Assembly: GCF_001021085.1 (NCBI RefSeq)
Contig: NZ_CP004021.1
Coordinates: 1,014,001-1,078,000, forward strand
Direction: 5' to 3'
Length of the DNA stretch: 64,000 nt
Source of the DNA: Candidatus Liberibacter africanus PTSAPSY
GTDB taxonomy: Bacteria; Pseudomonadota; Alphaproteobacteria; Rhizobiales; Rhizobiaceae
Shown: piece after piece, positions 7,029 to 17,009 of the stretch
How the letters are laid out: each line of letters starts with the position of its first letter
Position numbering within the stretch: position 1 is the stretch's first letter
Made by a program: the position numbers and the translations under genes
Notes under the pieces: model-generated
Database searches by the model: none
What the model was told of the DNA's origin: nothing
Seen by the model: only the letters and a program-made list of their open reading frames with translations

Positions 7029-7568
7029 AAATGGGTTTATTACTGGTGTTGTTTATAAGTTCTTTATATTTTCCTGTGATTTATTTTGTGGTGTAGAAAT
7101 GACTATTTCCTCTAGTTATCAATTATTTGAAAAAATAAATGTGAAATAAAAGAAATATTCTGTTGTTCCGAATCTTATAAAGAACTTATTAAGATAGTAA
7201 AAAACATTAATTTCAGATGGTTATGAAAAAATATATTTGCTGTTTGTATTAAATTAAAAATAATAAATATTTTGTCTATCTGATTTTTGTTTTTGAAATT
7301 GCTATTTTTTCAATGCAAAATAATGATAGACAGAAAATATTTTAAGAAAAAATGTGATCAAGGCACTAATAGCAAATGATAAATATTGTCATAAAAAAGC
7401 TTTTCCATCTTTTATCGGAGATGTGATTTTCTAGCGGAAAAATTTTCATATTTCTTAAAATAGATATTTTTTATTCATGGGAAAGGTAATTTACTTAAAA
7501 TTATATAATATATTTTCTAGCAAAAAATAGGGGATGAGAAATAAAAGATGTTTGAAACATTGTTTTTT

Positions 7569-8810
7569 TCATGATTTTTTCCTTCTGAACATTTCATTAC
7601 CTTCAACTATAAATATGCAAATAAAGCACAATATTGCTATTAAGAAAAATCCTATAGTAATAGGATAAGTGGTTCCATTAAAGGATTGTCCTATTATTAT
7701 TCCCACAATTGTGCTTATTAACGTATTGGTAAAACCAAATACAGATGATGCTGTTCCTGCTAAATGTGAGAATGGTCCCATAGAGATACTACTAAAATTA
7801 CAATTGATTAATCCAAATTGAAATGATGCTAAAAAGAATAACATTATAAAAACAGGTAAATTTATATGATGTACAGTAGTGATTTGCGTTAAAAGCCATA
7901 ATCCTGTAATTAGCATAAGCATTAGCAGAGAGTAATGTGATACAAGGCGTACGCTAAACTTTTCTATCAGACGAGAATTAACAAAAGAAGCAATAGACAT
8001 AGCTATGCCACCAATTGCAAATGCTAGAGGAAATAAATTCCCCAAATTATATATTTCGACATAGATTTGTTGTGAAGAGTTTACAAATCCTAATATGGCT
8101 CCCATAGTTAAGCTATTGGCAATATTATATAAGGTAGAAACACGATTTTTAAAGATAAGAGAAAAGCTATGCAATATAAGATTTAAATTTAAAGGACGTA
8201 CATCTTGTGGATTAAGAGTTTCTGGAAAACGTATGTAATACCAAAGCATGACGATAGTAGTGACTATTCCCATACAAATAAAAATTCCACTCCAATGACC
8301 TGAAACAAAAATTACAGCTTGTCCCATACTAGGCGCTAATATTGGCATAATCATAAAAATCATTATAGCTATAGATAATACTTTAGCCATATCAGCTCCA
8401 TCATAAACATCACGAATAATTGAAATAGTAATAATTCGTGGCGCAGCCCCTCCGATTCCTTGAATAAATCGCATGACAAGCATTCCAGAGAATGAATCTA
8501 TCACTATCATGAATAATGTAGATAAGATGTATATGACTAACCCGGACATCATAACAATTTTACGACCAAAACGATCTGATAAAGGTCCATAGAAAATTTG
8601 AGCTATCCCATAACCGATAAGATAAAAAGATATCAAATGTTGTCTGTGGTTTTCATTAACAAGTCCTAAAAAACTACTAATTTGAGGTAAGCATGGTAGT
8701 ATTATATCTATGCCGAGAGAATTAATACCCATCAACATTGCTATAACGATGAGGAACTCTGTATAGCTAATATTGGCATTTTGTAATTTTGAGGGAAGTT
8801 GCTTTTTCAC
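7569..8810 (-). CDS. MFS drug-resistance exporter, Bcr/CflA family
   Basis: The product is a 413-residue protein with about 12 hydrophobic helices and no N-terminal signal. Near residue 30 it has GIDIILPCLPQISSFLG, and after helix 2 the MFS motif A variant FYGPLSDRFGRKIVMM, both typical of the Bcr/CflA (DHA1) proton-driven efflux subfamily; MRFIQGIGGAAPRII of helix 4 matches motif B. It would sit in the inner membrane and export small hydrophobic compounds; the substrate cannot be read from sequence. It lies downstream of grxD on the same strand with a 67-base gap and may be read through from the purine genes. The frame is intact. Confidence 0.9.
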   Translation of the reverse strand: MKKQLPSKLQNANISYTEFLIVIAMLMGINSLGIDIILPCLPQISSFLGLVNENHRQHLISFYLIGYGIAQIFYGPLSDRFGRKIVMMSGLVIYILSTLFMIVIDSFSGMLVMRFIQGIGGAAPRIITISIIRDVYDGADMAKVLSIAIMIFMIMPILAPSMGQAVIFVSGHWSGIFICMGIVTTIVMLWYYIRFPETLNPQDVRPLNLNLILHSFSLIFKNRVSTLYNIANSLTMGAILGFVNSSQQIYVEIYNLGNLFPLAFAIGGIAMSIASFVNSRLIEKFSVRLVSHYSLLMLMLITGLWLLTQITTVHHINLPVFIMLFFLASFQFGLINCNFSSISMGPFSHLAGTASSVFGFTNTLISTIVGIIIGQSFNGTTYPITIGFFLIAILCFICIFIVEGNEMFRRKKS

Positions 8811-8877
8811 GGCAATATTCTTTCATAATTAAGATAAGTAAATAAAAATGAAATCATTTATTTTATTGTATTATCGC

Positions 8878-9189
8878 CTAGATTTTATCGATACTTAAAA
8901 TTTGTTGCAGTTCTCCAGATTCAAACATTTCGCACACGATGTCACAGCCACCAATAAAATCACCTTTGACATAGAGTTGAGGAATAGTTGGCCAATGGGA
9001 ATAATCTTTGATTCCTTGGCGTAAGGCTTCATCTGCAAGTACATCTATCCCTTTATAAGATACACCGATTTTATCAAGAATCTCTACTACTTTCCCAGAG
9101 AAGCCACAACGTGGAAATTCAGGTGTACCTTTCATAAATAGGACAACATCATTTTTTTTGATTTCATCATGAATCGTAATATTATTCAT
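8878..9189 (-). CDS. grxD: Monothiol glutaredoxin (Grx4/GrxD type)
   Basis: This 103-residue protein carries the CGFS active site (PRCGFSGKVVEIL) after VVLFMKGTPEFP, then WPTIPQLYVKGDFIGGCDIV, which holds the glutathione-binding TIPQ loop and the GGCD motif. CGFS glutaredoxins bind a [2Fe-2S] cluster with glutathione and hand it to acceptors, often with a BolA partner. The gene just upstream encodes a BolA protein, which supports this. I chose ATG at 9189 because the family starts close to this point and GGAG lies about 10 bases upstream; the frame is open 12 codons further. It belongs to the purC-to-grxD gene run common in rhizobia. Confidence 0.95.
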   Translation of the reverse strand: MNNITIHDEIKKNDVVLFMKGTPEFPRCGFSGKVVEILDKIGVSYKGIDVLADEALRQGIKDYSHWPTIPQLYVKGDFIGGCDIVCEMFESGELQQILSIDKI

Positions 9190-9257
9190 GCTTCGTATAC
9201 TCCGTTTTTTAATTATATAATTCAACTAAACTTCTATTTTTCGACAAGGTTTATCTG

Positions 9258-9506
9258 TTAATTTGAGTTGTGAGAATTTGGAACTGAGGTTTTAATAGAG
9301 AGAGCATGGAGATCATTTCCCATTTTTTCTCCTAAAGCGGCATATACCATTTGATGTTGTCGTATACGACTCTTACCACGAAATTCTTCAGAAACGATTT
9401 CTGCAGCGTAATGATTTCCATCTCCTTTTAGATCATGGATGGTAACAATAGCCTGCGGTATTCCTTTCTTGATCATTTTTTCTATTTCTTGTGGATCCAT
9501 AGACAT
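9258..9506 (-). CDS. BolA family protein
   Basis: The 82-residue product shows the BolA/IbaG fold order: an N-terminal helix (EIEKMIKKGIPQAIVTIHDL), the conserved GNHYAAEIVSEEFRGKSRIR loop and the helix RQHQMVYAALG, ending near ALSIKTSVP. The His residues that contact a [2Fe-2S] cluster with a CGFS glutaredoxin are present. The monothiol glutaredoxin gene follows after 68 bases, and purL precedes it by 37. The pair most likely works in Fe-S trafficking or iron sensing. The name is left open because BolA and IbaG paralogues are hard to separate by eye. Confidence 0.92.
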   Translation of the reverse strand: MSMDPQEIEKMIKKGIPQAIVTIHDLKGDGNHYAAEIVSEEFRGKSRIRQHQMVYAALGEKMGNDLHALSIKTSVPNSHNSN

Positions 9507-9543
9507 ATTTTACTCTCTTATATTTAATAATTTATACAGCTCG

Positions 9544-11739
9544 TTAATTTATAAATTGAGGAAACCACGATTCATACTTTTCTTGTAATATTGCAACAGG
9601 TATATCGAGTATTTTATTAATAGACAAAGCATCACCTGACACTTTTCCTAAATGACGCCAAGGAATGTTTTTACGATTCGCTTCCGATACTACTGAATCC
9701 TGAATTTCTGGAGGAATGCAAATTACATAACGTCCCTGATCCTCTGCAAAGAGAAAAGGGGTTGGATCTTCTTCTATAGGCAAAATAATATTCATGCCTT
9801 TCCCAGAAGATATTGCCATCTCTGCCAGAGAAATGATTAGTCCTCCCGTAGAAATATCATGGCATGCTGTAATTTTTTTCGTATTAATCATAGAAAGAAT
9901 AAAATCTCCATGACGCTTTTCGAGATGACAATCAACTTTTGGAGGAGGACCTATATCACCTAACGCGCATTCAATGCTATATATTGAACAGTCAAGATGA
10001 CTCCCATCATTCCCGATCATAAAGATAAGATCTTCATCATGAGCGCTATCAATTCTTGCCATCAGTGACCAATCAGAAAGAACTCCAACTCCAGCGATGG
10101 TTGGTGTAGGGAAGATTGATTGTCCGTTAGTTTCATTGTAGAAAGATACATTTCCTGAAACTATTGGCATATTTAATATTTGACAAGATTCACGCATTCC
10201 CTTTATAGAATGTACAAATTGTCCCATAATCTCTTCTTTTTCAGGATTACCGAAGTTAAGGTTATCTGTTATAGCTAGCGGTTTTGCCCCAGTTGCTATA
10301 ATGTTGCGCCAACATTCAGCAACCGCTTGTTTCGTCCCTTCAAACGGATCTGCCTTCACATAGCGTGGTGTTACATCAGAAGAAAAAGCCAGAGCTTTAG
10401 TTTTATGTCCTTCTACTCGGATGACGCCCGCATCTCCGCCCGGAAGCTGTATAGAATTACTCTGGATAATTGTATCATACTGCTCATATACCCACCTTCT
10501 TGAAGATAGATTCGGAGAAGATAAAAGTTTTAGCAAACTACTAGTATAGTTTTCAGTAGAACGAAGGAGTTTAGGATCTGAAGGGGGAATGCTGATAGGC
10601 TCACACCATGCTCTATCATATTCTGGTGCTTCATCGCTCAATGCTTTTATGGGAATATTTGCAACTTCTTCGCCACGGTGGAATACACGAAATAGCATGT
10701 CATCGGTTGTTATACCAATAATTGAGAAATCAAGTCCCCACTTATTTAAAATATCTTGCGCTGTTTGTTTCTTTTTTGGATTGAGAATCATGAGCATACG
10801 TTCTTGACTCTCCGAAAGCATCATTTCATAAGCAGTCATACTTTCTTCGCGTGTTGGTACTTGATCAAGATCCAGTTTAATTCCAAGATTCCCTTGATTT
10901 CCCATTTCTACTGCAGAACATGTTAATCCTGCTGCTCCCATATCTTGGATGGCAATGACAGCATTTGCTTGCATTAATTCTAGACATGCTTCCAACAAAC
11001 ATTTTCCCGTAAACGGATCTCCCACTTGAACGGTAGGGCGTTTTTCCTCAATGTCTTCTCCAAATTCTTCTGAAGCCATTGATGCGCCACCGATGCCATC
11101 TCGACCAGTTTTCGCACCTAAATATACAATAGGGAGGCCTACGCCTTTTGCTTTTGAAGAGAAAATTGCATCTTTTTTGGCAAGTCCAGCAGCAAAAGTA
11201 TTGACGAGAATGTTTTCATTATAACAAGGAAGAAACTCCACTTCTCCTCCGATTGTTGGCACACCAAAGGAGTTACTATATCCAGCAATACCTGCCACTA
11301 CTCCAGACAGTAATCGTTTTGTTTTGGGGTGATTAACAGAACCAAATCGCAATGAATTCATAACAGCAACGGGTCGTGCACCCATTGTAAAAATATCACG
11401 CAGAATGCCACCTACACCTGTTGCTGCTCCTTGATATGGTTCAATATATGATGGATGGTTATGGCTTTCCATTTTGAAAACAACACAATCGCCATCTCCA
11501 ATATCAACAACGCCAGCATTTTCTCCAGGTCCTTGGATAACGTGTTCGCCAGTAGTAGGGAGGGTCTTTAACCATTTTTTTGACGATTTATAAGAACAGT
11601 GTTCATTCCACATAGCTGATATAATGCCTATCTCTGTCAAAGTTGGTTGGCGTTTGAGAATACGCAATATTCGATCGCAGTCGTCTTTTTTGAGACCATG
11701 CGCATCGAAAATTTCAGGTGTAATAAGAGATTTAGGCAT
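9544..11739 (-). CDS. purL: Phosphoribosylformylglycinamidine synthase, large subunit
   Basis: This is the ATP-dependent synthase subunit of the fourth step of purine synthesis, in the short form (731 residues) that needs PurQ for ammonia and PurS as a bridge. Signatures are [53 protein letters not shown], and a second half-repeat with GDAGVIRV and [12 protein letters not shown]. The start at 11739 gives the usual [14 protein letters not shown] opening. Both purS and purQ are present upstream on the same strand, with a 433-base gap between purQ and purL. The frame is intact. Confidence 0.98.
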   Translation of the reverse strand: MPKSLITPEIFDAHGLKKDDCDRILRILKRQPTLTEIGIISAMWNEHCSYKSSKKWLKTLPTTGEHVIQGPGENAGVVDIGDGDCVVFKMESHNHPSYIEPYQGAATGVGGILRDIFTMGARPVAVMNSLRFGSVNHPKTKRLLSGVVAGIAGYSNSFGVPTIGGEVEFLPCYNENILVNTFAAGLAKKDAIFSSKAKGVGLPIVYLGAKTGRDGIGGASMASEEFGEDIEEKRPTVQVGDPFTGKCLLEACLELMQANAVIAIQDMGAAGLTCSAVEMGNQGNLGIKLDLDQVPTREESMTAYEMMLSESQERMLMILNPKKKQTAQDILNKWGLDFSIIGITTDDMLFRVFHRGEEVANIPIKALSDEAPEYDRAWCEPISIPPSDPKLLRSTENYTSSLLKLLSSPNLSSRRWVYEQYDTIIQSNSIQLPGGDAGVIRVEGHKTKALAFSSDVTPRYVKADPFEGTKQAVAECWRNIIATGAKPLAITDNLNFGNPEKEEIMGQFVHSIKGMRESCQILNMPIVSGNVSFYNETNGQSIFPTPTIAGVGVLSDWSLMARIDSAHDEDLIFMIGNDGSHLDCSIYSIECALGDIGPPPKVDCHLEKRHGDFILSMINTKKITACHDISTGGLIISLAEMAISSGKGMNIILPIEEDPTPFLFAEDQGRYVICIPPEIQDSVVSEANRKNIPWRHLGKVSGDALSINKILDIPVAILQEKYESWFPQFIN

Positions 11740-12172
11740 TAATAGCTACGCAATCTTGATTGACAATTTAAATGACAGACATAAATTCATACTTTGCAAA
11801 TGTAAATACCAGTTTTACGTTTATGAACTACGAAATAAGACATCTCTGTTGTACTAAGATAAAATATTGTTTACAGATAGCAGATTTGGTAATAAAATAT
11901 AAGACGCATGAACAATATTGCTGTTTGCAGAAAAATTAGTACTTTTACTTTATTTGTACCATGAGCATACTTCCCATATTTTACTAAAATATCATTAATA
12001 TTTTGGTATATTTATTGTTTTAATCACTAAAATTTTTCAATATATTTAATATAATAATTAGAGATCGTACTAAAGAAAAATTATAGCATAAATTACCAAT
12101 TTATAATATAAAGCATTGATTTAACCGTATTTTCATCTTCATTTTTACGAATTAATTAAAAATTTATTCGCA
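11740..12172. other. Intergenic gap inside the purine cluster
   Basis: There are 433 bases between purQ and purL. I see no tRNA, no convincing ORF and no repeat. In other rhizobia unrelated small genes can stand here, so a lost gene is possible, but no coding similarity is readable. The length suggests that purL has its own promoter. Confidence 0.4.
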
Positions 12173-12832
12173 CTAGGCGATAAGAGATGTAAAGAGAGTA
12201 CGACCACCTTCTCCTCCATGAATTTCTTCTATCATGTTTTCTGGGTGGGGCATCATGCCTAATACATTTCCCTGTCGGTTTATAATACCTGCGATGTCGT
12301 TTAGAGATCCATTGGGATTGGTGCCAGATGCATAGCGAAATAAAACTTGATTATTGCTTTCTATTTCATCTAATTCTTTTGCATCGACAAAATAATTTCC
12401 ATCGTGATGGGCAACGGGACATTTAATAATTTCATTCATCTTATACGACTTGGTAAATGCTGTTTTAGAATTAACAACTTCTATTAATACTTGTTTACAA
12501 ACAAATCTTAATGAAGCATTACGCATAAGAATACCAGGAAGCAGGTTTAGTTCTACGAGAATTTGAAATCCGTTGCAAATTCCAAGAACTTTTACTCCTT
12601 GTTGTGCTTTTTTTTTGACGACTTGCATCACTGGAGTACGTGCAGCAATCGCTCCACAACGAAGATAATCACCGTAAGAAAAACCACCAGGAATAATAAT
12701 AAGATCGACATTTGGAATATCGGTATCAGATTGCCATACTAAAAGTGGAGGTCGTTTGAAGATTTTTGTCACGGCCTTAATCATATCTCTATCGCGATTC
12801 AGACCTGGAATCTGTACTATAGCGGTTTTCAT
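12173..12832 (-). CDS. purQ: Phosphoribosylformylglycinamidine synthase, glutaminase subunit
   Basis: PurQ is a class I glutamine amidotransferase that gives ammonia to PurL. The nucleophile is the Cys of [19 protein letters not shown]; the His-Glu pair is in GMMPHPE near the C-terminus; [20 protein letters not shown] is the family signature. The product has 219 residues. I chose ATG at 12832, which gives [16 protein letters not shown], over the TTG four codons upstream; GGA of TTTTTGGAAATATCT serves as a weak RBS. purS precedes it with a 120-base gap. Confidence 0.97.
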   Translation of the reverse strand: MKTAIVQIPGLNRDRDMIKAVTKIFKRPPLLVWQSDTDIPNVDLIIIPGGFSYGDYLRCGAIAARTPVMQVVKKKAQQGVKVLGICNGFQILVELNLLPGILMRNASLRFVCKQVLIEVVNSKTAFTKSYKMNEIIKCPVAHHDGNYFVDAKELDEIESNNQVLFRYASGTNPNGSLNDIAGIINRQGNVLGMMPHPENMIEEIHGGEGGRTLFTSLIA

Positions 12833-12964
12833 AGATATTTCCAAAAAGGTATGAAAAATAATTTATTCAGAATAATAGCATTAATGTTCTAAGGGTTACT
12901 TTGCATAAATAAAAAAATACCGCAGTGATATTTTTTAATCAAGGAAATTAAGTAGATTTTATTT

Positions 12965-13213
12965 TTAGGATTGTATAATTTCGATATCGTAGTCTTCGAT
13001 AACGGGATTAGCAAGAAGATTCTTACAGATAGAATCAAGTTCTTTTTTTGCAACATCAGCGTGCTTTTCATCTAGTTCTATGTCAAAAATTTTCCCTTGG
13101 CGGATTTGAATAATATTATGGAATTCAATATTCGAAAGGGCGGTTTTTAATGCTTTTCCTTGGGGATCAAGAACATCTTTTTTTAGTTTAACCGTAATTT
13201 TTGCTTTGATCAC
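12965..13213 (-). CDS. purS: Phosphoribosylformylglycinamidine synthase, PurS subunit
   Basis: PurS is a small (82-residue) dimer that bridges PurL and PurQ in the three-part synthase. It shows KITVKLKKDVLDPQGKAL at the N-terminus and IRQGKIFDIEL in the middle, followed by the KELDSICKNLLANPVIEDY helix and strand typical of the family. It lies 17 bases after purC on the same strand and is probably co-transcribed with it. Confidence 0.96.
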   Translation of the reverse strand: MIKAKITVKLKKDVLDPQGKALKTALSNIEFHNIIQIRQGKIFDIELDEKHADVAKKELDSICKNLLANPVIEDYDIEIIQS

Positions 13214-13230
13214 AAATCTATTCTCCTTTA

Positions 13231-14010
13231 TTATTTCTTATTTACAATGAGAGTTGTCTTGAGCGCGGGTTCATTTTTTTTAAATATGCCCAAACGGCGA
13301 GCTACTTCAGAATAACCTTCTAATAATTGATTATTACCTCTGCTAAAACGTTGTTTATCACATTCGTCTTGCTGGCTAATATCCCACAAGCGACAGCAAT
13401 CAGGGAAAATCTCATCTGATAGAACGATACGTATGATATCACCATCGAGTAGACGTCCGCATTTAATTCTGAAGTCTACAAGTTGAATATTGATTCCTAG
13501 GAAAAGACCTGTAATAAAATCATTGATACGAAGGCTCAGAGCTGTTATTTCTTCTATTTCAGATTGAGTAGCCCAATTAAAAGCAGTTATATGTTCTTCA
13601 GAAACCAATGTTTTTTTAGAACAATCAGGTTTATAATAAAATTCAACAATAGATCGTGGAAGCGACAAACCTTCAGACATATTTAGTCTTTTAGCTAAAG
13701 ATCCTGCAACAGTATTTCGAACAACGATTAAGAGAGGAATCATTTCTACATCACGAACTAGTTGTTCTCGCATGTTTATTCTACGAATGAAGTAATGCGG
13801 AATACCAATTTTATTGAATTGCGTGAACATGTGTTCAGATATTCGGTTATTTAACACACCTTTACCATTGAGTATTGCACAGCGTGATGTATCTTCCACA
13901 TGATTATCATCATGATTATCATCTTTAAAAAATTGGATAAGAGTTCCAGGTTCAAGGCCTTCATAAACAATTTTGGTTTTTCCTTCATAAATAGGATTTC
14001 GCGATCTCAT
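13231..14010 (-). CDS. purC: Phosphoribosylaminoimidazole-succinocarboxamide synthase
   Basis: PurC joins aspartate to CAIR in an ATP-dependent step. Signatures are [12 protein letters not shown] (nucleotide loop), [41 protein letters not shown] and [15 protein letters not shown], with [12 protein letters not shown] near the end. At 259 residues it is slightly longer than many homologues (about 240-255), mostly through its C-terminal tail. Of note, [10 protein letters not shown] replaces the usual LVDFKLEFGR. The purS start follows directly, and purB lies 109 bases upstream on the same strand. Confidence 0.96.
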   Translation of the reverse strand: MRSRNPIYEGKTKIVYEGLEPGTLIQFFKDDNHDDNHVEDTSRCAILNGKGVLNNRISEHMFTQFNKIGIPHYFIRRINMREQLVRDVEMIPLLIVVRNTVAGSLAKRLNMSEGLSLPRSIVEFYYKPDCSKKTLVSEEHITAFNWATQSEIEEITALSLRINDFITGLFLGINIQLVDFRIKCGRLLDGDIIRIVLSDEIFPDCCRLWDISQQDECDKQRFSRGNNQLLEGYSEVARRLGIFKKNEPALKTTLIVNKK

Positions 14011-14119
14011 CCATCCTCTCTTTCAACCGTTATAAATAACCAATCTTTATGCCGAAAGTGATATAAATTTTTTTTTCTTAAATCAAACAAAACTAAAATT
14101 ATCGTAAAACGATTTTCTA

Positions 14120-15424
14120 CTATATCTGGAAAACACGTTCAAAAATGGTATCAACATGTTTAGTATGATATTTATGGTCAAATTTATCGCATATTTCTTT
14201 TTCAGATAAAACTTTTCGTATATCAATGTCTGCAAGCAACTCATCAAGAAAAATAGATCCATTTTGCCATACTTTCATGGCATTACGCTGAACAAGTTGA
14301 TATGCTTCTTCTCTTGATACTCCTGCTTGCGTTAATGCTAGAAGTATACGTTGGGAGTAAATCAATCCTCTAAGATGTTCAAGATTTTTCTTCATATTAT
14401 CTGGATAAACAACTAATTCTTCTATGATATTTTTTAAACGGTTAAGTGCAAAATCAAGATGTATTGCTGCATCAGGCCCTATAACTCTTTCAACAGAAGA
14501 ATGTGAGATATCTCTTTCATGCCAAAGAGCTACGTTTTCCATGGCAGGAATCACGTGAGAGCGTATTAATCGAGATAATCCTGTTAAATTTTCAGTTAGG
14601 ATAGGGTTGCGTTTATGAGGCATAGATGAAGAGCCTTTTTGTCCAGGATGGAAAAATTCTTCTACTTCAAGAATTTCAGTGCGTTGAAGATGCCTTATTT
14701 CTGTAGCTAGTCTTTCTATGGAAGAAGCAATAATTCCCAGTACTGAAAAATACATCGCATGTCGATCGCGAGCAATAATTTGGGAAGATATCGGATCCTC
14801 TTTCAAACCCATAGCTTTTGCAACATGTTGTTCAACATACGGGGGGATGTTTGAAAATGTGCCAACAGATCCAGAAATCGCACAGATAGCTATTTCTTCT
14901 CGAGCACGAAGGAGTCGATCACGAGAACGAGAGAATTCTGCATAAGCCATAGCTAATTTTAGACCAAAAGTTGTAGGTTCTGCATGTATCCCATGAGATC
15001 GTCCGATGGTTATGGTATCTTTATGTTCAAAAGCACGCTTTTTCAAGCTATCCAGCAATTGATTCATGTCTTCTAATAAAATATCAGTAGATCGCATAAG
15101 TTGGATACTAAAGCATGTATCAAGAACATCAGATGAAGTCATTCCTTGATGAATAAAACGTGCATCAGGGCCGATGATTTCTGCGAGATGTGTTAAAAAA
15201 GCGATGACATCATGTTTAATTATTGTTTCAAACTCAATAATGCGATCTACGTTAAAAACGACATTTTTACCTTTTTCCCAGATATTTTTTGCTGCTTCTT
15301 TGGGAATAATACCAAGTTCTGCTAAAGCATCACAAGCATGTGCTTCTATTTCGAACCATATTCTAAATTTTGTTTCAGGAGACCATAGAGCGGTCATTTC
15401 AGTTCTAGCATAACGAGAAATCAT
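14120..15424 (-). CDS. purB: Adenylosuccinate lyase
   Basis: PurB cleaves SAICAR and adenylosuccinate, acting twice in purine synthesis. The 434-residue protein has the fumarase/aspartase superfamily elements: HQGMTSSDVLDTCFSIQL, TIGRSHGIHAEPTTFG (catalytic His), and the mobile loop KGSSSMPHKRNPILTEN with the catalytic Ser. It starts MISRYARTEMTALWSPETKF, the normal N-terminus. It is the first gene of the leftward purine run; 252 bases upstream separate it from rpe, where a short ACTG tandem (about 15534-15544) is seen. Confidence 0.98.
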   Translation of the reverse strand: MISRYARTEMTALWSPETKFRIWFEIEAHACDALAELGIIPKEAAKNIWEKGKNVVFNVDRIIEFETIIKHDVIAFLTHLAEIIGPDARFIHQGMTSSDVLDTCFSIQLMRSTDILLEDMNQLLDSLKKRAFEHKDTITIGRSHGIHAEPTTFGLKLAMAYAEFSRSRDRLLRAREEIAICAISGSVGTFSNIPPYVEQHVAKAMGLKEDPISSQIIARDRHAMYFSVLGIIASSIERLATEIRHLQRTEILEVEEFFHPGQKGSSSMPHKRNPILTENLTGLSRLIRSHVIPAMENVALWHERDISHSSVERVIGPDAAIHLDFALNRLKNIIEELVVYPDNMKKNLEHLRGLIYSQRILLALTQAGVSREEAYQLVQRNAMKVWQNGSIFLDELLADIDIRKVLSEKEICDKFDHKYHTKHVDTIFERVFQI

Positions 15425-15676
15425 ATTTTGACCATTTAAAGGAGAACCAAATCATTTACACGTTTCATGCAAGAAAAGCAAGAGCAGAAAACTTTCTTGT
15501 GAAAGCATATAAATATAATAATTTGGCTATTTACTGACTGACTGACGTATCAATTAAATTATACGCAAGAGGGCGATACATACAAAACATTATCAAATAT
15601 AAATATTAAGTATGTTTTTAACGATTATAAATTAACAGGAAACAAATATTATTTAAATAGAAAAAGAATCTATCTA

Positions 15677-16351
15677 TTAATCAATCGTTAATGCTGATTT
15701 TTTTAAATCATTTAAACGCTTTTCATAAGATATTTCTCCTTTTTTATTGAAAAAAGATGATCCGACTACTAAAAGATTCGCTCCTGCTTGTACCAAAGAC
15801 TTAATGTTTTTGGATGTAATCCCCCCATCAACTTCAAGAGAAATAGGGCGATTACCAATTAATGATTTAGCCTGTCTGATTTTTGGAATGGTAGATTCAA
15901 TGATTTTTTGTCCACCAAATCCAGGATTAACCGTCATGATGAGAATCATGTCGATTTCATCTATGACATCTTCAAGTATGGAAACAGGAGTTTCAGGATT
16001 TATTGCTACGCCAGTTTTTTTGCCCATTGCGTGGATAATACGTAATGAACGGCGTATATTAGGAGAAGATTCTGCATGAAAGGTTATGATATCACACCCA
16101 GAATATGCAAAAATCTTTATATGCGAATCAATGGACGAAACCATTAAATGGCAATCAAACACAGCATCGCTATAAGATCTCAATGATTTAATGACATCTG
16201 CCCCAAAAGAAATATTGGGAACAAAGTGGCCATCCATAACATCGAAGTGAATTTGCTTAGCACCTGCTTTAGTTACATCAGAAACTTCCTCTCCTAAACG
16301 AGAGAAATCTGCTGCTAAAATAGATGGAACTATTTTAATTGATGAAATCAC
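15677..16351 (-). CDS. rpe: Ribulose-phosphate 3-epimerase
   Basis: Rpe interconverts ribulose 5-phosphate and xylulose 5-phosphate. The TIM-barrel signatures are IVPSILAADFSRLGEEV, IHFDVMDGHFVPNISFG (metal and catalytic Asp), MTVNPGFGGQKI and SLEVDGGITSKNI, ending in the phosphate-binding VVGSSFF. I chose GTG at 16351 rather than an upstream TTG because homologues start at this point and because its G is also the last base of the TAG stop of the 52-residue ORF upstream, a typical translational coupling. This gives 224 residues, the normal length. Confidence 0.93.
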   Translation of the reverse strand: MISSIKIVPSILAADFSRLGEEVSDVTKAGAKQIHFDVMDGHFVPNISFGADVIKSLRSYSDAVFDCHLMVSSIDSHIKIFAYSGCDIITFHAESSPNIRRSLRIIHAMGKKTGVAINPETPVSILEDVIDEIDMILIMTVNPGFGGQKIIESTIPKIRQAKSLIGNRPISLEVDGGITSKNIKSLVQAGANLLVVGSSFFNKKGEISYEKRLNDLKKSALTID

Positions 16352-16509
16352 TATGAAAAAATTTTTCCGATTACATTCCAAAAAATGAAGAATACCCCGA
16401 CTGTAACATAAAAATATATAATATTAAAACTATTCTTCCTTGTTTTAGCGGAATAAACTTTTGCACATTGCGGATTGCATTGTTGTTCTATACGTTTTGG
16501 TCTAAACAT
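16351..16509 (-). CDS. Small membrane protein coupled to rpe, 52 residues
   Basis: A short ORF with ATG at 16509 and RBS AAGGA (4 bases before ATG), ending in TAG that overlaps the GTG of rpe by one base. The product has a basic, Cys-containing N-terminus (MFRPKRIEQQCNPQC, then SAKTRKN) and one membrane helix (IIYFYVTVGVFFIFWNVI) followed by GKIFS. This gives an N-in single-pass topology by the positive-inside rule. No family is recognised. The coupling, RBS and clean helix argue that it is a real gene; the Cys-x3-Cys pair might bind a metal or form a link, which is speculation. Confidence 0.6.
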   Translation of the reverse strand: MFRPKRIEQQCNPQCAKVYSAKTRKNSFNIIYFYVTVGVFFIFWNVIGKIFS

Positions 16510-17009
16510 CTTTTCCTTCAAATCATGTAAAAATTATTATTTTATAATCTGATTATAGCCTAGTAATACTATTTTTGTTATTGGTCTAGATAGAGAGACA
16601 TAATACTAGCAAAACATTCTATACTATTTATTAGAAATTCACAGCATTTTTTCCTATTCCATTTAATTATATGTTCATTATGATCCAGTTGGTTTAACAT
16701 AAGAGCGTATTTTTATTGCCCTATAAATTAAAATTCATTAATTTATTGTCTTTAGGGATAAGCATGGTAACTCCTTATTCTTTGAATGGGAATAGTTATT
16801 TCACTATTCAAATAGTCGATTCTTCAAAAAATACGAGATTGCTATAAAAAATATTATGAATCAATACCTTTATAATTATAAATATCTCGTTTTTAGGAAA
16901 CGAGAACAATAAAAAGTCTATTATTCGCTATAAGGCAAAAATATTCTAATAGAAATAATCCCAATGATGTATTGTTCTTTTCAATAATCTTCTAGGAAAG
17001 AGTAATTAT
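16510..17009. other. Divergent intergenic region
   Basis: About 500 bases between the leftward small ORF/rpe unit and the rightward ETF-QO gene; both promoters must be here. One hairpin is clear: CTCGTTT at 16886-16892 and AAACGAG at 16898-16904 with a 5-base loop, without a following T-run, so it does not look like a standard terminator. No gene is seen. Confidence 0.4.

Noticed and set aside
12889..13071. 60-residue Lys/Ile-rich ORF next to purS
   Set aside because: It overlaps purS in another frame, with composition driven by AT-rich sequence.
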